Of a DNA stretch of 64,000 nt, positions 8,895-17,097 are shown piece after piece. Source of the DNA: JAJDXW01 sp965202895 (GTDB taxonomy: Bacteria; Pseudomonadota; Gammaproteobacteria; HK1); contig OZ241901.1 in the NCBI GenBank assembly GCA_965202895.1, positions 3,162,001 to 3,226,000 of the forward strand. Reading direction: 5' to 3'. Under the pieces are notes generated by a model that was not told the origin of the DNA, ran no database searches, and saw only the letters and a program-made list of their open reading frames with translations. Numbering within the stretch: position 1 is the first letter of the stretch; each line of letters begins with the position of its first letter. Both the position numbers and the translations under genes were made by a program.

Positions 8895-8968
8895 TGGCTG
8901 GGGGACCAGGATTCGAACCTGGGCTGGCGGAGTCAGAGTCCGCAGTCCTACCGCTAGACGATCCCCCA
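8895..8968 (-). tRNA. tRNA-Gln (anticodon CTG)
   Basis: The minus strand folds into a full cloverleaf of 74 nt. It has the acceptor TGGGGGA paired with TCCCCCA, discriminator G73, and an encoded 3' CCA (8897-8895). The anticodon stem is GCGGA/TCCGC with the 7-nt loop CTCTGAC, anticodon CTG, and the T arm carries GGTTCGAATCC. The weak U1-A72 pair and G73 are glutaminyl identity features. It lies only 19 nt after the rpsI stop on the same strand, so it is probably processed from the rplM-rpsI transcript. Confidence 0.95.
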
Positions 8969-8987
8969 GGGAGCCGCGAAACGAAAC

Positions 8988-9380
8988 CTAGCGCTTGGAG
9001 TATTGCGGGCGCTTGCGGGCCTTGTGCAGGCCGACCTTCTTTCGCTCGACCTTCCTCGCGTCCCGGGTGAGGAGCCCCGCCTTGCGCAGTGTGGGGCGGT
9101 GGGTCTCATCGTACTCGCAGAGCGCCCGCGCGATACCGAGCCGGATGGCGCCCGCCTGGCCCGTACCCCCTCCGCCCCGGACGGTGACCGCGAAGTCGAA
9201 ATCCTGCGAGCGATGGGTCTCCTCCAGGGGCTGGCGCACCACCATCCGGGCGGTCTCGCGGCCGAAATACTCGTCCAGGGGACGCCGGTTGACGACGATC
9301 CGCCCGGCTCCCCGGCGCATGAACACGCGCGCGGTGGAAGTCTTGCGGCGGCCGGTTCCGTAGCCAAGCAGTTCGGACAT
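8988..9380 (-). CDS. rpsI: 30S ribosomal protein S9
   Basis: Small-subunit protein whose C-terminal tail reaches the P-site tRNA anticodon. The 130-residue product shows the classical YGTGRRKTSTARVF N-terminus, RPLDEYF, the GGG-TGQAGAIRLGIARAL segment and the invariant tail RKRPQYSKR. Start ATG 9378-9380. It follows rplM with 52 nt between, the universal L13-S9 operon order, and is followed closely by tRNA-Gln. Confidence 0.98.
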   Translation of the reverse strand: MSELLGYGTGRRKTSTARVFMRRGAGRIVVNRRPLDEYFGRETARMVVRQPLEETHRSQDFDFAVTVRGGGGTGQAGAIRLGIARALCEYDETHRPTLRKAGLLTRDARKVERKKVGLHKARKRPQYSKR

Positions 9381-9432
9381 GTTCGGTCTGGCTCGTTCTC
9401 TGGGCGCTGGCGAAGCCGGCCGGAGGCTCGAT

Positions 9433-9861
9433 TCAGAGCTCCAGGGGCTTCGGCTGCTGCGCGGCGTGCGGGTGGGCGGGGCCGGGGTAGACGTGCAGCT
9501 TCCGGAACATGGCCCGGCCAAGCGGACCGCGCGGGAGCATGCCCTTCACCGCGACCTCGATGGCCCGGCCCGGCGCCCGCTCCTGGAGGCGCTCGAAGCT
9601 CGTAGACCGGAGGCCGCCCGGATATCCGGAGTGCCGGTGGTACAGCTTGTCGAGGGTCTTGCGGCCGGTCACCTTCACCGATCCGGCGTTGATGACGACG
9701 ATATGGTCCCCGGTATCGACGTGCGGGGTGTATTCGGGCTTGTGCTTGCCGCGCAGGCGGGTCGCGATCCCGGAGGCAAGGCGGCCGAGAACCTTCTCGC
9801 CGGCGTCGATGAGGTACCATTCGCGCTTGACTTCCGCCGGCTTGGCGCTGAAGGTCGGCAT
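9433..9861 (-). CDS. rplM: 50S ribosomal protein L13
   Basis: Early-assembly large-subunit protein. The 142-residue length equals the E. coli protein. Diagnostic segments are REWYLIDAGEKVLGRLAS, DHIVVINAGSVKVTGRK, YHRHSGYPGG and MLPRGPLGRAMFRKLHVYPG. First gene of the rplM-rpsI operon, with a strong promoter about 45 nt upstream of the ATG (9859-9861). In relatives L13 can repress its own message at the leader. The leader here is short and no specific structure was worked out. Confidence 0.98.
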   Translation of the reverse strand: MPTFSAKPAEVKREWYLIDAGEKVLGRLASGIATRLRGKHKPEYTPHVDTGDHIVVINAGSVKVTGRKTLDKLYHRHSGYPGGLRSTSFERLQERAPGRAIEVAVKGMLPRGPLGRAMFRKLHVYPGPAHPHAAQQPKPLEL

Positions 9862-9913
9862 GGTTCGTTCCCGGTGGTGACCGGAGCGCCGCGCTCCGGC
9901 CGAAGGACGCGGA

Positions 9914-9942
9914 ACTCTATTGCCGGCACGCGAGAATGTCAA
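9914..9942 (-). promoter_or_regulatory. Sigma-70 promoter of rplM-rpsI
   Basis: On the minus strand a perfect TTGACA (9942-9937) is followed after exactly 17 nt by TAGAGT (9919-9914). That puts transcription start near 9907 and leaves a leader of roughly 46 nt before the rplM ATG. This is one of the clearest promoters in the window. Confidence 0.8.
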
Positions 9943-9958
9943 TGACGGGATCCGGGAC

Positions 9959-10675
9959 GTGACCGCCTCCGGGACGAGCTCCGGGACCATCGCCTGCGGC
10001 CTCCGGGACCGGTGCGTCCTGGCCGCGGACCGATGGCTCACGGGCCGCCGGTTTCCGAGGCCGGGCCGGGTGGGCGGCGATCCGCCGGCCGGCGGAAGCG
10101 GCGGCCGGACCCCCGCTTCGGCGCCCGCGTATCCCGCGGAGGGGATCGAGCCGGGGCCGTCCGATCCCCGGGCGCGCCGGCGGTCCGCACGGCTCATGCG
10201 GGTCAACCACGCCGGGGAGGTGGCGGCGCAGGCGCTCTATCTCGGCCAGGGGATGCTCGCGCGGGACCCCGGCGTGCGCCGCGCCCTCGATGCCGCCGCC
10301 GCCGAGGAACGCGCCCATCTCGAGTGGTGCCGCCGCCGGCTCTCCGAGCTTGGCGCACGGCCGAGCCGGCTGGACCCCTTGTGGTGGGCCGGCTCGTTCG
10401 CGATCGGGGCGGCGGCCGGTGCGGCAGGCGATGCTTCGAGCCTCGGGTTCGTCGCGGAGACCGAGCGCCAGGTGGTGGACCATCTCGCCCGCCATCTGCG
10501 GCGGCTGCCCCGCGACGACTACCGGAGCCGCGCGATCTGCCGCCGCATGATGGACGACGAGCGGCGCCACGGCACCCGGGCGGTTCAGGCGGGCGGGCGC
10601 CGGCTCCCGACCCCGGTCCGGTTCATGATGCGGGCGGCGGCCGGGGCGATGACCGCGACGGCGTATCGGATCTGA
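9959..10675 (+). CDS. coq7: Coq7-type 3-demethoxyubiquinol 3-hydroxylase
   Basis: Di-iron monooxygenase that hydroxylates demethoxyubiquinol in ubiquinone synthesis, bound to the inner membrane face. The ferritin-like ligands are all visible: Glu in RVNHAGEVAAQALY, EERAHLEWC, FVAETERQVVDHL and DDERRHGTRA. The tail AAAGAMTATAYRI is typical. From the GTG at 9959 the product is 238 residues, about 20 longer than usual, so the true start may lie a little downstream, before DRCVLAADRW. It diverges from rplM. Confidence 0.88.
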   Translation: MTASGTSSGTIACGLRDRCVLAADRWLTGRRFPRPGRVGGDPPAGGSGGRTPASAPAYPAEGIEPGPSDPRARRRSARLMRVNHAGEVAAQALYLGQGMLARDPGVRRALDAAAAEERAHLEWCRRRLSELGARPSRLDPLWWAGSFAIGAAAGAAGDASSLGFVAETERQVVDHLARHLRRLPRDDYRSRAICRRMMDDERRHGTRAVQAGGRRLPTPVRFMMRAAAGAMTATAYRI

Positions 10676-10741
10676 GTCCGGGGCCCGGCCCGGACCCGGC
10701 CCCGCCGGGAACCCGTTTCGCCCGCGCCTTCAGTTGCCGCC

Positions 10742-11101
10742 TCAGCTACCGGAAGAGCCGGGATCTCCCCCCGGGGTGAACATCGGGACCGGGAAGGGGG
10801 TCACGTTGCCCTGGCCCTTCGCCTCTCCGGCCGAGACGATCTTGTTCACGCCCTGCCGGTCGACCTCGTCGATCCGGATCACCGCATGCATGGGAATGCA
10901 GGTTCGGCTCACGCCGTCGAACTCCGTCTTGAGCCGCTCTTCCGAAGGGTCGATGAGCACCGCCGACCGCTCGCCGAAGATGATGTCGCCGATCTCGATG
11001 AAGCCGAAGAGATCGCCCTGGCGGACGGTATGCGAATACAGCTCGTATACCTTGCCCTGGTTGTGGAAGATGATCCGGTACGTCGGCTTTTTCTTCGCCA
11101 C
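10742..11101 (-). CDS. DUF1820 family protein
   Basis: Small cytosolic protein of unknown function, found mainly in gammaproteobacteria. The 119-residue product has the family core TYRIIFHNQGKVYELY, GDLFGFIEIGDIIFGE, DPSEERLKTEF and IPMHAVIRIDEVDRQG, ending in a glycine-proline tail. The start is GTG (11099-11101), giving MAKKKPTYR, as in relatives. It lies 51 nt downstream of the creatininase-family gene on the same strand and converges with coq7. Confidence 0.88.
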   Translation of the reverse strand: MAKKKPTYRIIFHNQGKVYELYSHTVRQGDLFGFIEIGDIIFGERSAVLIDPSEERLKTEFDGVSRTCIPMHAVIRIDEVDRQGVNKIVSAGEAKGQGNVTPFPVPMFTPGGDPGSSGS

Positions 11102-11152
11102 GGTCGACTCCGTCCGGTGCCTGGACGCGCTGCGGGGGCTGCAACCCGCGGA

Positions 11153-11896
11153 TTATATTCCACTGCCCGCGAACGCCCGGAAGTCTTCCCGGACGTCCCG
11201 GACCGCGGCGCGGAAGAGGCGCTCCCCCGCCTCGGGGCTCGCGCCGGAAGGGTCCGAGCCGATACGTCCGTCCGGGAACCGCCGGCGGTAGTCCTCGGCG
11301 TCGCGGAACCTCCCGCTCGGCGCGACGCGCGGCTCGAACGTGGCGGACTTGACCGCTTCGGGGTAGGCGAAGTACGAGAGCGAAACCTCGCTCGGCGTCG
11401 CGTGGCTGCCCTCGATCCCCGCGAAGAGCTCGTTCGAGAGCCGGCGTACCCCGGCTCCGTCCCACCAGTTGGTGAGGGCGAGGCGCACGCGGCGCCCGGT
11501 TCGCCCGAGGCTCGCGTGCGCGTAGATCTCGGAGAACGCGGCGTTCAGCGTCGCGATGTTGCCGCCGTGCCCGTTGAGGAAATAGATTGCGTCGAATCCG
11601 TGCCGGGACAGCGACTCGACGTAGTCCGACACGCAGGCGATGAGGGTGCTCGGGCGCAACGTGATGCTGCCGGGAAACGCGAGATGGTGCTGCGCCATTC
11701 CGACACTGATGGTCGGGCCCACCAGGGCCTCCTCCTCCTCTCCCACCGCCCGCGCCACCACCTCGGGACAGATCGCATCCGTGCCGATGAGCCCGTTCGG
11801 CCCGTGCTGCTCGGTCGAGCCGATGGGAACGATGACCGCGGTGGCCCGCTCAAGATATGCTTCCACCTCCTGCCAGGTGCTGAGTTGGAGTTGCAC
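11153..11896 (-). CDS. Creatininase family amidohydrolase
   Basis: Metal-dependent amidase fold that includes creatininase, riboflavin-pathway FAPy deformylases and mycofactocin-linked MftE. The 247-residue product has GSTEQHGPNGLIGTDA with metal-ligand Glu, His and Asp, the GMAQHHLAFPGSITLRP segment, the FLNGHGGNIATL motif and a late Glu in GSHATPSEVSLSY. Start GTG 11894-11896 is preceded by GAGG at about 8 nt. No creatine pathway genes are adjacent, so the substrate is unassigned. Confidence 0.85.
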   Translation of the reverse strand: MQLQLSTWQEVEAYLERATAVIVPIGSTEQHGPNGLIGTDAICPEVVARAVGEEEEALVGPTISVGMAQHHLAFPGSITLRPSTLIACVSDYVESLSRHGFDAIYFLNGHGGNIATLNAAFSEIYAHASLGRTGRRVRLALTNWWDGAGVRRLSNELFAGIEGSHATPSEVSLSYFAYPEAVKSATFEPRVAPSGRFRDAEDYRRRFPDGRIGSDPSGASPEAGERLFRAAVRDVREDFRAFAGSGI

Positions 11897-11973
11897 GGGG
11901 ACTACCTCGCTGCGGCCGGGAAGAATGGGGAAACGGAACCGCCTGCCGCCGTCACGGGCGCCGGACGCCTGAC

Positions 11974-12135
11974 GTGAAGCTCGCGCGCGAGTGGCTGGGC
12001 CGGGCCCTGTGCGCTCTCGGTCTCCACGATCCGGAGGTCGTCGAGGTCCGGATCGGGTTCGGTCCGAGCGGGACGGTGGAGAGCGTCCGGTGCCGCCGCT
12101 GCGGGCATCGCGGGACGCGCCGCGGCCGAAGGTAG
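11974..12135 (+). CDS. Small zinc-ribbon-like protein (53 residues)
   Basis: A short GTG-started frame diverging from the creatininase-family gene. It encodes a basic 53-residue peptide with an ALCALGLHDPE N-terminal part and a C-terminal CRRCGHRGTRRG knuckle, so one CxxC pair plus Cys14 and His17 could bind a metal. Third-codon positions are almost all G or C, as in real genes here. No strong ribosome site is seen. Function unknown; chance cannot be excluded. Confidence 0.4.
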   Translation: MKLAREWLGRALCALGLHDPEVVEVRIGFGPSGTVESVRCRRCGHRGTRRGRR

Positions 12136-12453
12136 CGCACCGCTTACCTGAAACATCCGGCAACCTGTTGAATTCATGAGTCTGCTTGTGGGATCGGGAA
12201 CGCCTCCGGCGGCGCCCCGGCGTGGTGTTTCTTCCACTGCAACGAGGCCGCGCGCCGGCCTTCCGGGCTCGTCCGGAACATCCTCTGCCCATTGACCTCG
12301 CGAGAATGATTCTCCAACCCGAACGGCCTGCGATGCGACGAGACCCCCCCGATGTTCTTCGCCCGACGGCGCGGCGGCCCGTCGCCGCCATGGATGGCTC
12401 GTCATGGAACGGGACCGTTCCCCGCCCGTCTGCGGCGCGGTCGCGGTCGCCGC
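12136..12453. other. Intergenic region without a convincing gene
   Basis: About 318 nt downstream of ssb. It has an A+T-richer stretch near 12150-12185 but no recognisable gene, RNA or hairpin-plus-T terminator. Confidence 0.45.
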
Positions 12454-12936
12454 TCAGAACGGGATGTCGTCGTCGATGTCGGGGTCGTTTCCGCGGGAGG
12501 GGGGAGGCGTTCCCCGGCCGGAGGCTCCGCCCCCCGGCGACGGGTTCGCCGGCGGCCCCGCCGGCCGGTTCCAGTCCTCCGCCTCTCCTCCCGGGCCTCC
12601 GCGCGCGCCCAGCATCTGCATGTCTCTCGCCACGATCTCGGTGGTGTAGCGGTCCTGCCCGTCCTGCCCCTGCCACTTCCGGGTCTGGATCCGGCCCTCG
12701 ACGTAGACCTGCTGGCCCTTGCGGAGGTACTGCTCCGCGATCTCGGCGAGCCGTCCGAACATCACCACCCGGTGCCACTCCGTCTGCTCGCGCCGCTCGT
12801 TGGACTGCCGATCCATCCAGCTGTCGGTGGTCGCGATGCGGAGGTTGGTGATCGCGCCGCCGCTCGCGCTGTAGCGGGTTTCGGGGTCCGCTCCGAGATT
12901 GCCGACCAGGATGGCCTTGTTGACGCCTCGTGCCAT
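12454..12936 (-). CDS. ssb: Single-stranded DNA-binding protein
   Basis: Tetrameric OB-fold protein that coats ssDNA in replication, recombination and repair. The 160-residue product has the OB fold in residues 1-110 (MARGVNKAILVGNLGADPE, ERREQTEWHRVVMFGRLAE, VYVEGRIQTRKWQ), then a Gly/Pro-rich linker. It ends in the acidic DDDIPF tip that recruits partner proteins. It diverges from uvrA, the usual arrangement in gammaproteobacteria. Confidence 0.97.
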   Translation of the reverse strand: MARGVNKAILVGNLGADPETRYSASGGAITNLRIATTDSWMDRQSNERREQTEWHRVVMFGRLAEIAEQYLRKGQQVYVEGRIQTRKWQGQDGQDRYTTEIVARDMQMLGARGGPGGEAEDWNRPAGPPANPSPGGGASGRGTPPPSRGNDPDIDDDIPF

Positions 12937-13110
12937 GCTTCGCTGCTCCCTGTCAAGAATCGGCCCGGCCGCCCGCGCACGACCGACACTCCCTGCGCCG
13001 GCGGCCGAAGGCGCCATTATGCGCGCGCGCCTGCCGAATGGCATCCGGGCGGGCGTGATCGGGCGGGAATCCGCCTCACGACGCGCCGATACCCTACGCG
13101 CTGCTGCCGT

Positions 13111-13140
13111 TTGGCCGCATCGGGCCGCATCGACTAGACT
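13111..13140 (+). promoter_or_regulatory. Possible uvrA promoter
   Basis: TTGGCC (13111-13116) and TAGACT (13135-13140) with an 18-nt spacer would start transcription about 25 nt before the uvrA ATG. No CTGT-N8-ACAG LexA box was recognised in the 234-nt ssb-uvrA interval. Confidence 0.4.
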
Positions 13141-13170
13141 TCGCCGTTTGATTCCGGGCTTCCATCCTTC

Positions 13171-16095
13171 ATGCGCGGCGTACAGTCTCTCCCCGTCGCC
13201 GAACGCTCGGGGGCGGGGGCGATCAGCATCCGCGGTGCGCGGACCCACAACCTCAAGAACGTCGACGTCGACATTCCCCGCGACCGTCTCGTGGTGATCA
13301 CGGGGCTCTCGGGCTCCGGCAAGTCCACGCTCGCCTTCGACACGATCTACGCCGAGGGGCAGCGCCGGTACGTCGAGTCCCTGTCCGCCTACGCACGCCA
13401 GTTCCTCTCGGTGATGGAGAAGCCGGACGTCGACCACATCGAGGGCCTCTCCCCGGCCATCGCCATCGAGCAGCGCGCCGGCTCGGGCAACCCTCGCTCG
13501 ACGGTCGGCACCGTGACCGAGATCCACGACTACCTGCGGCTGCTGTTCGCGCGCGCCGGCGAGCCCCGCTGCCTCGACCACGACGTCGGGCTTCGGTCGC
13601 AGACGGTGAGCCAGATGGTCGACGCGGTCCTTGCCCGTGCGCCCGGCGAGCGCCTCATGCTGCTCGCCCCGCTGGTGCGAGGGCGCAAGGGAGAGCACCA
13701 CGAGGTCTTCGAGTCGCTGCGCTCGGCCGGCTTCGTGCGGGCGCGGGTGGACGGCCGGGTGGTCGAGATCGATCCGCCGCCCCGGATGGACGGGGCCGTC
13801 CATCACGACGTGGAGGCGGTCGTGGACCGGTTCCGGGTGCGCCCGGACGCCGCCCCGCGGCTTGCCGAGTCCTTCGAGACCGCGCTCGCGCTCGCGGACG
13901 GACGGGCGGTGGTGGCCGCGGTCGACGCCGAAGGCGCGGGCGCCGGCGAAGACCGGACGTTCTCGGCGCGGTTCGCCTGCCCCGAGTGCGGCTACTCGAT
14001 CCCGGAGCTCGAGCCGCGGCTGTTCTCCTTCAACAGTCCGGCCGGCGCGTGTCCCGCGTGCGACGGCCTCGGGCGGCAATCCTTCTTCGATCCGGACCGT
14101 GTCGTCTCCCGTCCGGAGGTCAGCCTGCCGGCGGGAGCGGTGCGCGGCTGGGACCGGGGCAACGCCTACTACCACGGACTCCTCCAATCCATCGCCGCGC
14201 ACTACGGCTTCGACCTCGACGTCGCCTTCCGGGATCTGCCGCCCCGAATTCGCGACACCGTCCTCTACGGCAGCGGGGGCGAGCCGATCGAGATCCGGTA
14301 CGGCCGCCGGCACCGGTCCGTCCGGCCGTTCGAAGGCGTCATTCCCAACATGGAGCGCCGCTACCGGGAGACGGAATCGGCGCACGTGCGCGAGGAGCTC
14401 GCCCGCTACATGAGCTCGCGGCCCTGCCCGGACTGCGGCGGGCGCCGGCTGAACCGGCACGCGCGCTCGGTGTGGGTGGCGGGGCGCGATCTTCCCGAGC
14501 TCGAAAGCCTGCCGGTCGCCGATCTGCGCCGTTTCTTCGAGCAGGCTTCCTTCGACGGCTTCCGCCGCGAGGTCGCGGGCCGGCTCGTGCACGAGATCGT
14601 CCAGCGCCTCGACTTTCTCATCGACGTCGGGCTCGAATACCTCTCGCTCGACCGCACCGCCGACACCCTGTCGGGAGGGGAGGGGCGGCGCATTCGCCTC
14701 GCGAGCCAGATCGGAGCCGGCCTCGTCGGGGTGATGTACATCCTGGACGAGCCCTCGATCGGCCTGCACCCGCGGGACAACCGCCGGCTGCTCGACTCCC
14801 TGGTGCGGCTCCGCGACCTCGGCAACACGGTCATCGTCGTCGAGCACGACGAGGGCGCGATCCGCGAGGCGGACCGCATCATCGACATGGGGCCGGGGCC
14901 GGGCGTGCACGGCGGGAGGGTCGTCGTCCAGGGGGCCGTGGAAGACGTCATGGCGGAGCCCTCGTCGATCACCGGCCGGTACCTCTCGGGCCGGCTGCGC
15001 GTGTGCGGGCCGCGCCGCCGCCGTTCGCCGGCCGGCTGGGTCCGGATCGAAGGGGCCTCGGCGAACAACCTGCGCTCGGTGGACGCCGAGCTCCCGCGGT
15101 CCGTCATGACGTGCGTGACCGGCGTGTCCGGCTCGGGCAAGTCGAGCCTCGTGCACGACACCCTGTACCTCGCCCTGTCGGGAACGGCCGGCCGCAGGCC
15201 GGGAGCGGACGTTTGCGCTCGGGTCGTCGGCGCCGAGCACATCGACAAGGCGGTCAACATAGACCAGAGCCCCATCGGCCGCACGCCGCGCTCGAATCCC
15301 GCCACCTACGCCGGGCTGTTCACCCCGGTCCGGGAGCTCTTCGCGGCTACCCCGGAGGCCCGCGCTCGGGGCTATTCCCCCGGGCGCTTCAGCTTCAACG
15401 TGCCGGGCGGCCGGTGCGAGGCGTGCCGCGGGGACGGCGTCATCCGGGTGGAGATGCACTTCCTGCCGGACGTGTACGTGCGCTGCGACGTGTGCCGGGG
15501 CCGACGCTACGACCGGGAAACGCTGGGGGTGCGCTACCGGGGAAAGAACGTGCACGAGGTGCTGGGCATGACCGTGGCGGAGGCGCGGACCTTCTTCGAC
15601 CCGATCCCGGCCGTGGCGCGCCGGCTTCAGACCCTGGTCGACGTGGGTCTCGGGTACCTCGGGCTCGGGCAGAGCGCGACCACCCTGTCCGGCGGCGAAG
15701 CGCAGCGCATGAAGCTCGCTCGCGAGCTGTCCCGGCGCGACACCGGACGAACCCTGTACGTGCTCGACGAACCGACGACGGGCCTCCACTTCCACGACGT
15801 CCGGCAGCTCATCGAGGTCCTCGACCGCCTCGTCGACCGCGGCAACACGGTGGTCGTGATCGAACACAACCTGGACGTGATCCGCGCCGCCGACTGGATC
15901 GTCGATCTCGGCCCGGAGGGGGGGCGGCACGGCGGACGGATCGTGGCCGCCGGCACGCCCGAGGCGGTGGCGGCGGCGCCGGGGTCCCACACCGGGCGCT
16001 CTCTCGCCGGGACGGGCTTGCCGGGGAGGCCGCCCGCCGGCGCGGAGCCGCCCGGACCGCCGTCCGAGCCGCTGAAGGAGTCCCTGCGGGCATGA
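13171..16095 (+). CDS. uvrA: Excinuclease ABC subunit A
   Basis: Damage-recognition ATPase of nucleotide excision repair; it loads UvrB. The 974-residue product has two ABC modules. NBD1 has a Walker A GLSGSGKS near 45-52 and an ABC signature that reads LSGGEGRRIRLA instead of the usual LSGGEAQR form. NBD2 has GVSGSGKSS near 651-659 and a normal LSGGEAQRMKLA. Zinc modules use Cys270/273/294/297 and Cys749/752/772/775. A Pro-rich tail of about 30 residues follows the last domain. Its TGA overlaps the ATG of the kinase gene. Confidence 0.98.
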   Translation: MRGVQSLPVAERSGAGAISIRGARTHNLKNVDVDIPRDRLVVITGLSGSGKSTLAFDTIYAEGQRRYVESLSAYARQFLSVMEKPDVDHIEGLSPAIAIEQRAGSGNPRSTVGTVTEIHDYLRLLFARAGEPRCLDHDVGLRSQTVSQMVDAVLARAPGERLMLLAPLVRGRKGEHHEVFESLRSAGFVRARVDGRVVEIDPPPRMDGAVHHDVEAVVDRFRVRPDAAPRLAESFETALALADGRAVVAAVDAEGAGAGEDRTFSARFACPECGYSIPELEPRLFSFNSPAGACPACDGLGRQSFFDPDRVVSRPEVSLPAGAVRGWDRGNAYYHGLLQSIAAHYGFDLDVAFRDLPPRIRDTVLYGSGGEPIEIRYGRRHRSVRPFEGVIPNMERRYRETESAHVREELARYMSSRPCPDCGGRRLNRHARSVWVAGRDLPELESLPVADLRRFFEQASFDGFRREVAGRLVHEIVQRLDFLIDVGLEYLSLDRTADTLSGGEGRRIRLASQIGAGLVGVMYILDEPSIGLHPRDNRRLLDSLVRLRDLGNTVIVVEHDEGAIREADRIIDMGPGPGVHGGRVVVQGAVEDVMAEPSSITGRYLSGRLRVCGPRRRRSPAGWVRIEGASANNLRSVDAELPRSVMTCVTGVSGSGKSSLVHDTLYLALSGTAGRRPGADVCARVVGAEHIDKAVNIDQSPIGRTPRSNPATYAGLFTPVRELFAATPEARARGYSPGRFSFNVPGGRCEACRGDGVIRVEMHFLPDVYVRCDVCRGRRYDRETLGVRYRGKNVHEVLGMTVAEARTFFDPIPAVARRLQTLVDVGLGYLGLGQSATTLSGGEAQRMKLARELSRRDTGRTLYVLDEPTTGLHFHDVRQLIEVLDRLVDRGNTVVVIEHNLDVIRAADWIVDLGPEGGRHGGRIVAAGTPEAVAAAPGSHTGRSLAGTGLPGRPPAGAEPPGPPSEPLKESLRA

Positions 16096-17027
16096 CGGCG
16101 CTCATCTGCGGATCGGTCGCCTTCGACACCATCATGCGGTTCCCCGGCCGGTTCCGGGAGCACCTCCTGTCCGATCGGATGGACGTCGTCAGCGTGTGCT
16201 TCACCGCGCCGGAGATGCGGCGCGAGTTCGGGGGGTGCGCGGGCAACGTCGCCTACACCCTCGGGCTCCTCGGCGGCGACCCGCTGCCGATGGCGGCCGT
16301 GGGCCACGATTTCGCGCCGTATGCGTCGTGGATGGACCGGAACGGGATCGACCGCCGGTTCGTGACCGAGGTGGATGCGTTCACCGCCCAGGCGTTCATC
16401 ACCACGGACGTCGAGGGCAACCAGATCACGACCTTCCATCCGGGCGCCATGGACCACGCCCACGTCAATTCCGTCGGGGACGCGGGGGAGGGGGTCCGCA
16501 TCGGGATCGTGGCGCCGGACGGCCGGCGTGCGATGGTGCGCCACGCGGCCCAGCTCGCCGAGCGCGGCATTCCCTTCGTCTTCGACCCCGGCCAGCAACT
16601 GCACCTGTTCGGGCCGGAAGAGCTCGCCCGCTTTCTCGACGAGGCTGCCTGGCTCGCCGTCAATGCCTACGAGTGGAGCCAGCTCCGGGAGCGCTCCGGC
16701 CTGGACGCCGGCGAGATCGTGGACCGGGTCGAAGCGGCCGTCATCACCCGGGGGGCGGAGGGCTCCTCGGTCCTCGTGCGCGGCCGGGAGGCCATCGACG
16801 TCCCCGCGGTCGCCGCTCCGCGGGCGGTGGACCCGACCGGGTGCGGGGATGCGTACCGGGCCGGCCTGCTGTTCGGTCTGGAAGCCGGCCGTGACTGGGA
16901 GACGACGGGCCGGATCGCGTCGCTCGCGGGCGCGCTCAAGGTCGCGCACCCCGGGTGCCAGAACCACCACTTCGATCCGGAAGGCTTCGCCGCCCGTTTT
17001 CGCGAGGCGTTCGGCTACTCGTTCTGA
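16092..17027 (+). CDS. PfkB/ribokinase family carbohydrate (adenosine-like) kinase
   Basis: Cytosolic kinase that phosphorylates a sugar or nucleoside. The 311-residue product has the N-terminal ICGSVAFDTIMRFPG, the GGCAGNVAYTLGLLGG sugar-binding Gly pair, and the C-terminal DPTGCGDAYRAGLL, where the Asp of GCGDA is the catalytic base. The pattern resembles the adenosine-kinase-like branch annotated as carbohydrate kinases in proteobacteria. The ATG at 16092 overlaps the uvrA stop (ATGA), so the two are coupled although functionally unrelated. Confidence 0.85.
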   Translation: MTALICGSVAFDTIMRFPGRFREHLLSDRMDVVSVCFTAPEMRREFGGCAGNVAYTLGLLGGDPLPMAAVGHDFAPYASWMDRNGIDRRFVTEVDAFTAQAFITTDVEGNQITTFHPGAMDHAHVNSVGDAGEGVRIGIVAPDGRRAMVRHAAQLAERGIPFVFDPGQQLHLFGPEELARFLDEAAWLAVNAYEWSQLRERSGLDAGEIVDRVEAAVITRGAEGSSVLVRGREAIDVPAVAAPRAVDPTGCGDAYRAGLLFGLEAGRDWETTGRIASLAGALKVAHPGCQNHHFDPEGFAARFREAFGYSF

Positions 17028-17097
17028 ATTCGGACCGCCGGCGCCGCTCGCCGGGAACGGCTCGCCCGAGCCCTTCCGCCCCGTCCGTCCGTTCCCT

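Noticed and set aside
12937..13170. A LexA-controlled promoter between ssb and uvrA
   Set aside because: No CTGT-N8-ACAG palindrome or close variant was found. Only a weak sigma-70-like pair is present.
17028..17097. Rho-independent terminator between the kinase gene and rlmI
   Set aside because: The 8-bp inverted repeat has a loop of more than 25 nt and no T-run.
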